DNA from: CAVUWL01 sp963787415
Lineage (GTDB): Bacteria > Actinomycetota > Thermoleophilia > Solirubrobacterales > 70-9
Length of the DNA: 64,000 nucleotides
Direction: 5' to 3'
Assembly: GCA_963787415.1 (NCBI GenBank)
Contig: CAWBCO010000002.1
Span: forward strand, 62,001-126,000
The notes under the pieces are model-generated. The model did not search any database, was not told where the DNA came from, and was given only the letters and a program-made list of their open reading frames with translations. The first letter of the stretch is position 1. Each line of letters begins with the position of its first letter. A program made the position numbers and the translations under genes. Positions 9,120-18,365 of the stretch are shown piece after piece.

Positions 9120-9952
9120 TTTCTTCCAAGCGAGTCTAACCAGCGAAGTGGCGGAACCGAGTCGATCGTTGCCGAAATTGATCGCATCTCGCCGTAAACG
9201 GTGAGCAAGGCAATGAGCGCAAGGGCGATAAGTCGCCCCGTTCCGTCAAGGGTGATCAACATCCATACACCGGCAATCGCCCCGATTAGATTGGACCCGG
9301 TGTCGCCGAGCATCGCCCGCTCACGCAGAGTGAACCAGGCGCCAACGAGGACCGGCCCAGCAAAAATTCCCAGCAACTTGACCGGGGTCAGCGTCCAGGC
9401 GCCGATACAGAGTCCAAGGCCGAGCAGGACCATTGCCTTCTCCGCACGCCCAGGCCGCAAATCGAGCAGATTGAAGAGGTTCGTGGCGAGGATCAAGAGC
9501 GCCACGTCGGCGAGATAGCGCCACGACTGCAGCCCCCGTCCAGAAACCACATAGGCAGCCAAGGCGAGCGCCCCGATCGCCTTGATCGCGCCCGTTGAGA
9601 GGCGTCCCTCCCGCAGAGCCTTTGCGTGTCCACGCCATCCCCGTGGCGCGCTGGGGAACTCCTCACCGCCAAGAGAGTCATCGAGGAAGCCGAGGAACGC
9701 GATCCCGATCAGATATGGAATCCAGCGGCGCAATTCGGGATCGAGGAGTTCAAGGTTGGCGCGACCATTGAGGAAGGCAAGCGGAGCCAAGGCCACCAGC
9801 GCGGCGGTCGCCAGCACCGCTCCGAGGGGAAATGCAAGGTGCACACCTCGGTAGTTCGCACGCTTTAGACCGGCCTCGGTCAACCCCCGCGTCCCGGCTG
9901 GGACGATCGCCAGGGCGAGCACGAATGAAAGCGGGAACCCGATCCAGTACAC
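9116..9952 (-). CDS. MraY/WecA-like polyprenyl-phosphate sugar-phosphate transferase
   Basis: An integral membrane protein of 278 residues with about eight hydrophobic segments. Motifs of the phospho-N-acetylmuramoyl-pentapeptide/GlcNAc-1-phosphate transferase family are recognisable: FLGFLDDSLG (Mg-binding DD), NLFNLLDLRPGRAEK (variant of the NxxNxxDGxDGLA loop) and MLGDTGSN. The third catalytic His motif is not clear, so activity is uncertain. It lies between steB and pyrG, where some actinobacteria carry a glycosyltransferase-4 family gene. Starts at GTG 9952, two bases after the steB stop. Confidence 0.8.
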   Translation of the reverse strand: MYWIGFPLSFVLALAIVPAGTRGLTEAGLKRANYRGVHLAFPLGAVLATAALVALAPLAFLNGRANLELLDPELRRWIPYLIGIAFLGFLDDSLGGEEFPSAPRGWRGHAKALREGRLSTGAIKAIGALALAAYVVSGRGLQSWRYLADVALLILATNLFNLLDLRPGRAEKAMVLLGLGLCIGAWTLTPVKLLGIFAGPVLVGAWFTLRERAMLGDTGSNLIGAIAGVWMLITLDGTGRLIALALIALLTVYGEMRSISATIDSVPPLRWLDSLGRK

Positions 9953-9954
9953 GC

Positions 9955-10821
9955 TCAGTGACCCGGCGCCAAGAGGTCCGGGAGGAGGCGATCGGCGCTT
10001 CCCTTGATGCCAAAGCTGCCCTCGGCGCCAAGCATCGCATAGACCATTGCTACCCGACCGGCGACCAGATCGACATCATCAACGCTTGAGAGTGCGTTGC
10101 TTTGGAAAAAGGGGACTGATGACGGTTCCTCGGCTGTCGTCTCGACTCCCACCACCTGCTTGCGAGTCGCGGTGATCCCGCGCATCAGGGCTGATTCCAC
10201 GCGGGCGGCCGTGGCTCGCTGCAAGGGCCCCATGCCTTCGGGCTGATCGCGGACGACGATCACCCCCTTCAGCCCGCCGAAGTTGCCGCTGGCGTTGGAG
10301 AAGAAATGGCTGCGAACGAGATTGAGGAGGTTTCCCCCCAGCACCAACTGGCGCCCTAGGCCAGTTCCAAAGGAGGAGACCGTTTCGGAGTTGTGATCGA
10401 TGTTGGCAAAGCGGGTCTTTGAAAGGTCGCCGGCGAGCGAGGGCAGATCAACCGGCTCGCGCACCACCCCGACGCCAACCAACCGCGCTCCGGTCGGCCC
10501 TAGAGCGGTCTCGATTGCAGATGAGACGCTGCCAGGAAGGCCGCCCAGGGCGAGGATCCCAATCCGTTTGCCCGCCAACCGGTGATGGACCAAGACGGGA
10601 TAGATGCGCTGCGCGAATTCGTTTGATCGGCCCAGTTCCCCGCTCAGCTGGTCCGCACGTGAGCGGGCATCTTGGAGGTTGCCGGTGAGGCTGTGCTCGA
10701 GGTCCTTGCGGGTGCTGTTGAGCGCGGCGCCGCCGAACTCGGCGCCGATCAAGATTCCAATCGCCAAGGCGAGAAAGATTGCGATCAACGAGATGGCGTG
10801 ATAGCGCGCGCTGTAGCCCAT
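9955..10821 (-). CDS. steB: SteB/MctB-family membrane-anchored protein
   Basis: A 288-residue protein with one N-terminal membrane helix (AISLIAIFLALAIGILIGAEF), a coiled-coil-like stretch after it and a soluble extracytoplasmic domain. Order and size match the SteB (Corynebacterium)/MctB (Mycobacterium Rv1698) family, annotated either as a partner of SteA in cell separation or as a copper transport protein. The adjacent steA gene favours the SteA-SteB reading. Confidence 0.8.
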   Translation of the reverse strand: MGYSARYHAISLIAIFLALAIGILIGAEFGGAALNSTRKDLEHSLTGNLQDARSRADQLSGELGRSNEFAQRIYPVLVHHRLAGKRIGILALGGLPGSVSSAIETALGPTGARLVGVGVVREPVDLPSLAGDLSKTRFANIDHNSETVSSFGTGLGRQLVLGGNLLNLVRSHFFSNASGNFGGLKGVIVVRDQPEGMGPLQRATAARVESALMRGITATRKQVVGVETTAEEPSSVPFFQSNALSSVDDVDLVAGRVAMVYAMLGAEGSFGIKGSADRLLPDLLAPGH

Positions 10822-10857
10822 AACGAGCCAAGGCTAGATGGTCGGCGGCGGGCTGGG

Positions 10858-12045
10858 CTAAAGCCCAAAGCTGATCTTGATCTTTAGCCAGACAAGCTGG
10901 ACAAGATCATTGAGAGCCGGCGCCGTGATCACCACGATCGCAACCAGGATCGCGAAGGCAGCGAGGAACAAAACAGCCGGGCCAAAAGGCGAGCTCGGCG
11001 TGTAGAGGCGGCTGACGCCCTTTGCGTCGACCAACCTCTCCCCGATCCGCAAACGGGTGAGGAAGGTCGAGGACATACCGCCCCGCTTGCGGTCGAGGAA
11101 CTCGATCAGGTTGAAGTGAGCGCCGACGCTGACGATCAAAGTCGCTCCCTTCTCATAGGCCATCAGCATCGCGACGTCCTCACTTGTGCCGGCGGCCGGC
11201 ACCAGAGTGTGCTCGAGGCCCGATTCCTTGAGGCGCTCGCGTCCGGGCGCCCTCCCGTCGGGGTAGGCGTGGACGATCAGCTCGGCGCCACAGGCGAGGG
11301 CCTCATCACTCGCTGAATCCATATCGCCAAGGATCACGTCGGGCTTCATGCCAGCCTCAAGCACCCCGTCTGCCCCGCCGTCGACGGCGACGATGATCGG
11401 GCGCACATCACGGATATATGCCCGCAGCGCTTTGAGGTCGCGACGGTGGCGATCTCCGCGCACGACGATAAGTACGTGGCGATCTCGAAAGGACGCTCTT
11501 GTCGGCGGAAACTCGATGCTGCCGGTGAGAAGGTCGGTCTCCTGTCGGACATGGGCCACGGTGTTCTCGACGAAATCAACAAGCGCCTCATTGACACGCT
11601 CGCGCTGTTCATCGAGCATGCACTCGAGCTCAACCGCCCCTAGCAAGCGGCCGCTCAGCACCCGTTCGCCTCGGACCCAGACGGAGCCACCCTCGATCCT
11701 CACCGAGTCCCCGTCGCGAAGTCGCTCAAAAAGCTCGCCGTCGGGCGCGTCGATCAGACAAATGCCGGCCCGAGCAAGCATCAATGGGCCAGTGTTGGGA
11801 TAGCGACCGTCAGAGGATTCTGTCGCATTGAGCACCGCCCGCACCCCAGTCGCGATCAACTCCTCAGCGGCAATCCTGTCGATGTTGAGGTGATTGATGA
11901 CCGCAACATCAGCGGGACCGAGACGCTTGACCAAGAGCTTGGTCCGGTGGCCGAGGCGAGCTGTCCCGTGGATCGACTCCGCGGCCGAGGCTCCGTTGCG
12001 CCGCGATAGCAGCGCGGGGAAGCGACGGCGACTGGCGGTAGCCAC
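10858..12045 (-). CDS. steA: SteA-like protein with thiamin-pyrophosphokinase-like domain
   Basis: A 395-residue homologue of actinobacterial SteA (mycobacterial Rv1697 position), linked in corynebacteria to cell separation at the division septum. The N-terminal half is a SteA-specific domain with HLNIDRIAAEELI. The middle has a thiamin pyrophosphokinase-like fold (AVDGGADGVLEAGMKPD, LGDMDSASDEAL). The C-terminus has one hydrophobic helix (AVLFLAAFAILVAIVVI) that should anchor it to the membrane. The start is GTG 12045. It is followed directly by steB. Confidence 0.85.
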   Translation of the reverse strand: MATASRRRFPALLSRRNGASAAESIHGTARLGHRTKLLVKRLGPADVAVINHLNIDRIAAEELIATGVRAVLNATESSDGRYPNTGPLMLARAGICLIDAPDGELFERLRDGDSVRIEGGSVWVRGERVLSGRLLGAVELECMLDEQRERVNEALVDFVENTVAHVRQETDLLTGSIEFPPTRASFRDRHVLIVVRGDRHRRDLKALRAYIRDVRPIIVAVDGGADGVLEAGMKPDVILGDMDSASDEALACGAELIVHAYPDGRAPGRERLKESGLEHTLVPAAGTSEDVAMLMAYEKGATLIVSVGAHFNLIEFLDRKRGGMSSTFLTRLRIGERLVDAKGVSRLYTPSSPFGPAVLFLAAFAILVAIVVITAPALNDLVQLVWLKIKISFGL

Positions 12046-12084
12046 TGCAGCAGATTAGCCCCTTGCCGGGGGGACGTCCCACGG

Positions 12085-13767
12085 TCAGGCAGCGGCAAGC
12101 AACTCGCGGGCGTGTCGCGTGGCGGCCTCATCGGAGCGCTCGCCACCCAGCATCCTGCGGATCTCCTCGACCACACCCTCACCGTCAAGGTGCTTCACCG
12201 TCGCCGTCGCCGGCTTGCCGCTGAGATCCTTTGTTATTCGGAAGTGGGTCGTGGCGAGAGAGGCGACCTGGGGCAGGTGGGTGATGCAAAGGACCTGGCG
12301 ACCCGTGCCCAGGTCTCGCAGCCTCTCGCCCACAATACGCGCCGTATTGCCGCCAATTCCTGCGTCGATCTCGTCAAAAACAAGCGTTGTCGCTCCCCCA
12401 CCCCTGCCCAGACCACTGAGGGCAAGCATCACCCGGGAGAGCTCCCCGCCAGAGACAGCCTCGCGCAGGGCGGCTGGAGCAATCCCCGGATTCGGCGCCA
12501 GGCGGAACTCAACCGTCTCCCGCCCGGCGCCACCAAAGCCATCCGGGTGGGGCTCAAGCAAAACATCAAGGGTCGCCCCGGGCATTGCCAGGCCCTCGAG
12601 CTCGCTCGCCACCTTCTTAGCCAGCGGCCCGGCTGCCTTGGCGCGAGCCTCACTCAGTTCCCGGCCCAGATCCGCGCGACGAGTTTCGGACGTACGGAGG
12701 GCGGCCTCGACCTCCGCCGTACGCTCCTCCCCGCCCTGCAGACGCTCAATCTCCGTTCGACAACGGGCGGCGTGGTCAAGCACCGAGGCGATGCTGCCGC
12801 CGTGCTTTCGCATAAGCCGGTCGAGTAATTCGAGCCGCTCTTCGACCTCCGCCAAGCGGCCAGGGTCAGACTCGAGCCGCTCGGCGTAGTCGCGCAGGGC
12901 CGCGGAGGCGTCCCCGAGCTCGAGAGCGAGTGCATCGAGGCGATTCGCGCTTGAGTCCAGCTCGAGATCCAGACCCGCCGCTCCATGGAGCAAATCATGA
13001 GCGAGGGCCAGCGCGTTGGCCGCCCCAGAGCCCTCATCATCGGTTCCGGCGAGCAGTGAATAGGCACCCTGGGCCGCCTCGCGCAGCCCCTCGGCGTGGC
13101 GCAAGCGATCGCGAGCAAGGGCCAGCTCCTCGGCTTCGGCGGGTTCGGGAGCGGCATCCTCGATCTCAGAGAGCTCATATCGATAAAGGTCGAGATCGCG
13201 CTCGCGGGAGCCGTCGCGCTCGCGCAATGAGGAGAGCTCAGATGCGAGTTCCCCACACTCTCGATGAGTCTCTCGGTAGCGGCGGCGCAGCTCCAGATGC
13301 GCGGCGCCGGCGAATCCATCAAGGACCTCCATCTGAGTCGCGGAGATCGTCAGCTTGCGATGCTCGTGCTGCCCGTAGAAAGTCAGCAGGCGCCCCCCTA
13401 AGGCCCTCAGATCCGACGCCGTAGCGGCCCGTCCGGCCACGAATGCACTGGTCCGCCCGCCCGCTGAGACCCGCCGGCCCAGTACCACCTCATCGTCCCC
13501 GTCGGGCAGGCGCCGGAGGACCTCTGCGAGCTCGGGCTCCCCGAGCAATTCCTGCGGCAGGTCAAAGACACCCTCCACCCAGGCCTCCCGTGCACCGGGA
13601 CGCACTATCTGTGGCCGCGCCTTGCCGCCCATGAGCAAATCCAGGGCATGCGCCAACACCGTCTTTCCTGCGCCGGTCTCACCGGTGATCGCGTTGAGGC
13701 CCGCTCCCAGCCGCAGCTCCGCCCGCTCGATCAAAAGCAAGTTCTCTATCCGCAGTTCACGAAGCAC
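12085..13767 (-). CDS. recN: DNA repair protein RecN
   Basis: SMC-like ATPase acting in double-strand-break repair. The start MLRELRIENLLLIERAEL, Walker A GETGAGKT (residues 30-37), QHEHRKL, a long coiled-coil centre, the ABC signature SGGELSR and Walker B LVFDEIDAGIGG are all present in 560 residues. The GTG at 13767 is used. Gene order nadK/MFS-recN-steA places it in the conserved actinobacterial cluster. Confidence 0.96.
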   Translation of the reverse strand: MLRELRIENLLLIERAELRLGAGLNAITGETGAGKTVLAHALDLLMGGKARPQIVRPGAREAWVEGVFDLPQELLGEPELAEVLRRLPDGDDEVVLGRRVSAGGRTSAFVAGRAATASDLRALGGRLLTFYGQHEHRKLTISATQMEVLDGFAGAAHLELRRRYRETHRECGELASELSSLRERDGSRERDLDLYRYELSEIEDAAPEPAEAEELALARDRLRHAEGLREAAQGAYSLLAGTDDEGSGAANALALAHDLLHGAAGLDLELDSSANRLDALALELGDASAALRDYAERLESDPGRLAEVEERLELLDRLMRKHGGSIASVLDHAARCRTEIERLQGGEERTAEVEAALRTSETRRADLGRELSEARAKAAGPLAKKVASELEGLAMPGATLDVLLEPHPDGFGGAGRETVEFRLAPNPGIAPAALREAVSGGELSRVMLALSGLGRGGGATTLVFDEIDAGIGGNTARIVGERLRDLGTGRQVLCITHLPQVASLATTHFRITKDLSGKPATATVKHLDGEGVVEEIRRMLGGERSDEAATRHARELLAAA

Positions 13768-13871
13768 AGCACTCTGTCTAGCAACGGGCGCGGACCGAAC
13801 CTATCGGGCAGCAACCAGCGCAGCTGCGTCAATTCCTCGGCGCCGTTTACACGGCCTCGGCGAAGGCCCGC

Positions 13872-15404
13872 TTAGACAGCCGCCGGCTCGGGCACCGCTT
13901 GCTCCTCCGGGGAGGCATCGTGTTGGAAGAAGTCACGCGAGCGAACAAGGATGAAGCCGCAGGCAGCACCACAGAAAGAGAGCACCGCAGCGATCAGCAG
14001 GATCTCATTCATCCCGCTGACGAACGCCACCGTGGCGGCGTGGCTGACGGCCGCACGAGAACCCGGCGGTGAGACGAGGGCAGCAGCGCGGGAACCGCCT
14101 ACCGAAATCAGTTCCGCCAATCCCTTCGGCGCATGGGGAAGGACTTCGCTCAGCTTTGAGTGGATCTGGGATTGAAAGATCGCCCCGAGACCCGCCACCC
14201 CAGTTGCGATTCCGACCTGACGAAAGGTCGTGTTGATTCCCGATCCCATCCCTGCTTTGGCTGGTGGAACGACCGCTATCGCGGCCGATCCGATTCCGGG
14301 GTTGGCAATGCCAACCCCAGTCCCGGCGAAAATAAAACCAGCGAGCAAAGCGGTCCAGCCGGAGCTCGCGGTGAGCCCATACATCAAGAGCAATCCCACC
14401 CCAACGGTGCTCAGGCCGACCCCCAAAAGGACGCGTACCGGGATGCGGTCAGAGAGCTTGCCGGCGATTGGCGCAACGACGAAAGATAAAAACGTGAGCG
14501 GGAGAAATCGGAGACCCGCCTGCAGTGGCGAGTAGCCAAGCACCTGCTGGATGTAGAGGGTCAAATACAAAAACATCGCAAACATCCCCCCCGAAAGTGC
14601 AAAGGCAACGGCGGAGACACCGTTGAAGGCGGGCTTTCGGAAAAGGGTCAGGTCAAGCATCGGATTGGCACTGCGCAACTCAATTGCCAAGAAGGTGAGC
14701 AGGAGAATCGCCGCCCCGAGCAACGAGGCCACGATGGTGGCACTACCCCACCCGTCTGGGTTGCCGCGGATGAGGCCAAAGATGAGGAGAAAAAGAGCAA
14801 AGGAAAATGTCGCTACCCCGGGTAAATCGATCCTGGCCGGGTCCTGGGCAGCGACATTGACCAGCTTGCGCTCGGTCAAGATGATCGCCAAAATCCCGAT
14901 CGGAACGTTGACAAAAAAGATCCACTGCCATCCGAAATGCTCGGTAATCACCCCCCCAACCAGGGGTCCGATCGCCACCGCACCGCCGACCGTTGCCCCC
15001 CAGACGCCAAAGGCGGTTGCACGGTCGGCACCGTGGAACTCCTGGCCGATCAGCGCCAAGGAGGTAGCAAACATCGCCGCTCCCCCGACTCCCTGCAGGC
15101 CCCGGGCAAGGTTCAGCAGGGTCGGATCTCCGGCAATGCCGCAAAGAAATGACGCGCCAGTGAAGATCCCAAAACCAATCGAGAAAACCCGACGGCGCCC
15201 AAGTCGATCACCAAGCGATCCGGCGGTGAGCAGAAATGCCGCAAGGGTGAGCGAGTAGGCATCGACGACCCATTGCAGGCTGGACAAGCTCGCCCCCAGC
15301 GCCCGTTGGATGTCAGGCAGAGCAACGTTTACGACGGTGATGTCCAACAACAACATGAACGTCGCGATCGAGATCAGGACGAGGGTCCACCACTTGCGCT
15401 CCAA
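13872..15404 (-). CDS. MFS drug exporter, EmrB/QacA (DHA2, 14-TM) family
   Basis: A proton-driven multidrug efflux permease, 510 residues with about 14 hydrophobic helices. Family signatures are LLDITVVNVALPDIQ in helix 1, WVVDAYSLTLAAFLLTAGSL and the GSLGDRLGRRRVF loop A motif. The TTG at 15404 has a GGAGG site five bases away, a convincing start. The gene sits between nadK and recN, which are adjacent in the mycobacterial version of this cluster, so it looks like a lineage-specific insertion. The substrate cannot be told. Confidence 0.9.
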   Translation of the reverse strand: MERKWWTLVLISIATFMLLLDITVVNVALPDIQRALGASLSSLQWVVDAYSLTLAAFLLTAGSLGDRLGRRRVFSIGFGIFTGASFLCGIAGDPTLLNLARGLQGVGGAAMFATSLALIGQEFHGADRATAFGVWGATVGGAVAIGPLVGGVITEHFGWQWIFFVNVPIGILAIILTERKLVNVAAQDPARIDLPGVATFSFALFLLIFGLIRGNPDGWGSATIVASLLGAAILLLTFLAIELRSANPMLDLTLFRKPAFNGVSAVAFALSGGMFAMFLYLTLYIQQVLGYSPLQAGLRFLPLTFLSFVVAPIAGKLSDRIPVRVLLGVGLSTVGVGLLLMYGLTASSGWTALLAGFIFAGTGVGIANPGIGSAAIAVVPPAKAGMGSGINTTFRQVGIATGVAGLGAIFQSQIHSKLSEVLPHAPKGLAELISVGGSRAAALVSPPGSRAAVSHAATVAFVSGMNEILLIAAVLSFCGAACGFILVRSRDFFQHDASPEEQAVPEPAAV

Positions 15405-15481
15405 CTAGACCTCCGGGCCGCTGGGATTTGACCGACTGCAGGGTATCCACCCGCGCACCTCGGCTTCCCTGCAGCCCCAAT

Positions 15482-16327
15482 TTAGACCGCGAGGTGACCG
15501 AACTTCTCGCGGATACGCTGGTAAAAACTGCTCCCCGGCAGCTGGGCGAGGCATCCAACGTGATCGACGAAGCGGACCTCCAATGCTTTATCCGGCCCCA
15601 ACTCGCCGATCAGTTCACCGTCAATCGCGACGTCGACCGAATCTCGCCCGGCCGCATTACCGACGTGGAGGACATCGCTAGGTGCTACTACCAAGGCACG
15701 CGCTGTCAATGAGTGTGGAGCGATGTAGCTGACGACATAACCCTCGACTCCCCAGGCGAGAATCGGGCCCTGGTTGGCTAGGTTGTAGCCGGTTGAACCC
15801 GCCGGAGTTGCGGCGACCAAGCCGTCACAGCGCACGTTGCCGACCTCCTCACCGGCGATCTTGTAGCTCAACTCCGCGACCCGATCCTGGGGGCGGCGAG
15901 AAAAGGTCACGTCGTTAAGCGCGAAGTGGGCCCGCTGGCCAACAACGACTTCAAGCCCAGGCAGCTGAATCGTTTCGATCTCGCCGGCGAGGGCAAGGCG
16001 GATCCCTTCTTCAACCTGCTCACGCTCGACCGCGGCGAGAAAGCCGACCTTGCCGAAGTTGACGCCGAAGACAGCAACTCCACGACGGGCAAATAGTCGA
16101 AGCGCGTAAAGAATCGAGCCGTCGCCACCGAGTACGAGACAAAGATCAACCCGCTCCGGCAGTTGTGCAACCCGCTCAACGCCCTCAACTGCGACTCCAT
16201 GCTTTTGGATCTCCTCCTCGGTCGCTACAAGACGCCATCCGGAATCTCGAGCAACCGCCACCGCCACCGCAACAGCATCGGTCGCTGTCGGGGGATGGGC
16301 GTGGGTGATCAGCGCGGCCGTCTTCAT
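15482..16327 (-). CDS. nadK: NAD kinase
   Basis: Phosphorylates NAD to NADP. The GGDGSILYALRLF motif, the NDV segment ALNDVTFSRR and the PAGSTGYNLANQGPILAW motif define the family; 281 residues is typical. Its ATG at 16327 overlaps the tlyA stop by 4 bp, as in other actinobacteria, so the two are translated together. Confidence 0.95.
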   Translation of the reverse strand: MKTAALITHAHPPTATDAVAVAVAVARDSGWRLVATEEEIQKHGVAVEGVERVAQLPERVDLCLVLGGDGSILYALRLFARRGVAVFGVNFGKVGFLAAVEREQVEEGIRLALAGEIETIQLPGLEVVVGQRAHFALNDVTFSRRPQDRVAELSYKIAGEEVGNVRCDGLVAATPAGSTGYNLANQGPILAWGVEGYVVSYIAPHSLTARALVVAPSDVLHVGNAAGRDSVDVAIDGELIGELGPDKALEVRFVDHVGCLAQLPGSSFYQRIREKFGHLAV

Positions 16328-17112
16328 CGGTCGGGCTCAACCCTCAGAATCGCCGCCTCCAGATCATCGGGCTGAGAGCCAGAGCCACCGGACCAGACGA
16401 AGGTCTCACGGTTTCCCTTTGGCCCGGGAAGGCCGGAGGAGGCGAACCCCTTAACCGGAAGGCCGATTGCGCGGATCACATCTACCACCCCCAGGATCGC
16501 CTCGCGCCGATCCTGGGGGTGATGAACCACGCCCTTTCCAACTCGCTCGCGACCAAGCTCGAACTGAGGCTTGACCAAAGCCAGAATCTCGCCATCGGGC
16601 GCCAGACAGCGGGCAATCGCCGGCAGGACCTTGGCGAGAGAAATGAAAGAAACATCGACGGTCGCAAATGAGGGAACAAAGGGAAGGTCGGCGGGCTCAA
16701 GTTTCCGGGCGTTGAGACGCTCGATCGGGCTCACGCAGACGTTTTCGCGGAGCTTCAGATCGAGCTGCCCGAAGGCGACATCTACCGCAGCCACTCGTGC
16801 CGCCCCGCGCTGCAATAGGCAGTCTACGAAGCCGCCGGTCGAGGCACCAACGTCAACGCAGTCCCTTTTGGAGACCTCGATGGGAAGAACCTTGAGCGCA
16901 TTTTCGAGCTTGATCCCACCGCGCGATACGTAGCGTCGCCCCGGTCTGATGATCAACCCTGCGGCCGGTTCAACCATTTGACTGGGACGCAACGCAAGAG
17001 GCCCGTCCTGGCCGAGGCGAACCTGCCCTGCCCGAACCGCTGCGGCTGCCGCGGAGCGCGACGGGAAGATGCCACGCTCGGCCAAAACTGCGTCGATCCT
17101 GGCCTTCTTCAC
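16324..17112 (-). CDS. tlyA: TlyA rRNA 2'-O-methyltransferase
   Basis: Methylates cytidines of 16S and 23S rRNA, the modification that makes ribosomes sensitive to capreomycin-type drugs. An N-terminal S4 RNA-binding domain (KKARIDAVLAERGIFPSR) is followed by a Rossmann FtsJ-like methyltransferase with DVGASTGGFVDCLLQ as the AdoMet loop and LVKPQFELGRE. I use the GTG at 17112, since homologues start with the KKARID segment; the frame is open to 17238. It is the first gene of the minus-strand housekeeping run. Confidence 0.93.
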   Translation of the reverse strand: MKKARIDAVLAERGIFPSRSAAAAAVRAGQVRLGQDGPLALRPSQMVEPAAGLIIRPGRRYVSRGGIKLENALKVLPIEVSKRDCVDVGASTGGFVDCLLQRGAARVAAVDVAFGQLDLKLRENVCVSPIERLNARKLEPADLPFVPSFATVDVSFISLAKVLPAIARCLAPDGEILALVKPQFELGRERVGKGVVHHPQDRREAILGVVDVIRAIGLPVKGFASSGLPGPKGNRETFVWSGGSGSQPDDLEAAILRVEPDR

Positions 17113-17250
17113 CGCAACAACGCTACAGCGACGGACGAGATTGTCAGCATTTATCCGGATCTTAGGGCCGGCTGCGACATTCCTATGAGAGGACTGGAAC
17201 CGGGACTCTCCGCCAAAGTTCAGGGTCTGTGATCGCACTCACACACAAAT

Positions 17251-17264
17251 CGCACATACGTTCG
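17251..17264. promoter_or_regulatory. Candidate LexA (SOS) box
   Basis: CGCACATACGTTCG differs by one base from the actinobacterial/Gram-positive SOS consensus CGAAC-N4-GTTCG and lies in an interrupted palindrome CATACG-tt-CGTATG just to its right. It stands about 30 bp upstream of a short forward reading frame (17297). Whether LexA binds is inference. Confidence 0.35.
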
Positions 17265-17461
17265 TATGCTGCTAAAGGATTCGCGGAAGGCTGACGATGA
17301 AGACCATCCAAACCAAAGACTTCCTGGCTGGGTTCGTCGCCGCTATATGGCCCCCATCGCTTCCCACGATGGGCGCCCGCGGCACATGAGAGCCCACCTA
17401 CCTCCCACGGATCCACATATATAGAGATACATATCTCTCCTCCCTGTAGTAACCCCAGAAG

Positions 17462-17490
17462 CGCCCCGCCTTCCCAGCGGGGCGTCTTCT
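17462..17490 (+). terminator. Rho-independent terminator
   Basis: Perfect 8-bp GC stem CGCCCCGC / GCGGGGCG with a 7-base loop, followed by TCTTCTGTTGT. It would stop forward transcription coming from the junction before vapB. Confidence 0.75.
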
Positions 17491-17650
17491 GTTGTAGGGG
17501 CTTTCTAGAGCCAAATGCGCCGCTTTAAGGAACTGCGCGTTCGGCCGCTGTGCGCCGCAAATGACTCCCGTGCACCACTCTGTGCACCAGTGAGACATGA
17601 GTCATGCGCCGATGGACCACGGTGCCCTACGTGTGCCCTACACTCTGGCT

Positions 17651-17887
17651 ATGCGCAAGACGAGCATCTATCTCGATCAGAACGGGGCCGAACGGCTGGC
17701 ACGGTTGGCCCGCGAAGAGAAGCGCCCTCAAGCCGAGATCGTCCGCGATGCGATCGCCGCCTACCGCCCCGAGTCCCACGGCGATCGCAATTTTGCCCTT
17801 GCCGGGAATTTCGAGCGGATCGACAGCGATCCACGTCCGCTCTCGAAGATCCCTGAGGATGAGCTGATGCGCGGCTTCGGCGATTGA
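17651..17887 (+). CDS. vapB: VapB-type ribbon-helix-helix antitoxin
   Basis: A 78-residue protein beginning MRKTSIYLDQNGAERLARLA, a typical CopG/RHH strand-helix-helix that binds operator DNA, with a C-terminal tail (SKIPEDELMRGFGD) likely to wrap the toxin. The ATG at 17651 is chosen because the RHH fold starts there. The stop overlaps the TTG start of the PIN toxin (TTGA), the standard toxin-antitoxin arrangement. Confidence 0.85.
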   Translation: MRKTSIYLDQNGAERLARLAREEKRPQAEIVRDAIAAYRPESHGDRNFALAGNFERIDSDPRPLSKIPEDELMRGFGD

Positions 17888-18306
17888 CGCTGATCCTCGA
17901 CGCGGCAGCGCTTGTCGCGCTTGCCGACCCCAAGGAGCCACAACGAGACGCGCTGCTTGAGGTCCTGCGTGCCGAGCCCGGCTCTCTGATCGTCCCCGCA
18001 GCGGTTACAGCGGAGGTCGACTACCTGCTCGGACAGCGTTTCGGGAGCGCCGCAAGAAGGGCCTTCCTCAGCGACCTCGCGGCGCGTCGCTATGACGCAG
18101 AGTCCCTCGAGCCCGAGGACTACCTTGTGGTGCAGGACTTAGAGCTTCGCTACGCGGACCTTGACCTTGGGCTGGCCGATTGCTCGATTGTGGTGTTGGC
18201 GGCGCGGTATAAAACGGAGCGCCTGTTCAGCTTCGACGAGCGCCACTTCCGCGCCGTGCGGCCACTGCAGGGCGGGGCTTTCGAGATCCTCCCGGCCGAC
18301 GCCTGA
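17884..18306 (+). CDS. vapC: VapC PIN-domain toxin
   Basis: A predicted ribonuclease toxin of 140 residues. The PIN acidic residues are in place: D6 (LILDAAAL), E44 (AEVDYLL), D99 (GLADCSIV) and D118 (FDERHF). It starts at a TTG overlapping the vapB stop, so expression is tied to the antitoxin. It sits between the core block and the integrase and could help maintain the element. Confidence 0.88.
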   Translation: MTLILDAAALVALADPKEPQRDALLEVLRAEPGSLIVPAAVTAEVDYLLGQRFGSAARRAFLSDLAARRYDAESLEPEDYLVVQDLELRYADLDLGLADCSIVVLAARYKTERLFSFDERHFRAVRPLQGGAFEILPADA

Positions 18307-18365
18307 GCGAAGCACCACTTGAGCGTCTCTTTGGCGCTGATCATGCGAGCGTGGCTGGCGGCTTC

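Larger units (their letters stand above)
17113..17650. other. Gene-poor junction between core block and accessory DNA
   Basis: No convincing protein gene. It holds a LexA-like box at 17251-17264, a 29-codon reading frame at 17297-17386 starting MKTIQTKDFLAGFVAA that could be a stub of a truncated gene, an inverted repeat AGAGATA-ca-TATCTCT near 17421-17436 and a strong terminator at 17462-17490. The region 17560-17610 has two GTGCACCA direct repeats. I saw no tRNA gene. This is the likely place for one end of the integrated element, but I could not identify the attachment site by eye. Confidence 0.5.

Noticed and set aside
14623..15258. 211-codon plus-strand frame
   Set aside because: Antisense to the MFS transporter; very rich in Lys/Arg/Pro without any domain pattern.
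17191..17201. GGTTCCAGTCC on the minus strand, like a tRNA T-loop
   Set aside because: The flanking bases cannot form a 5-bp T-stem and no acceptor or anticodon arm was found, so no tRNA gene is called.
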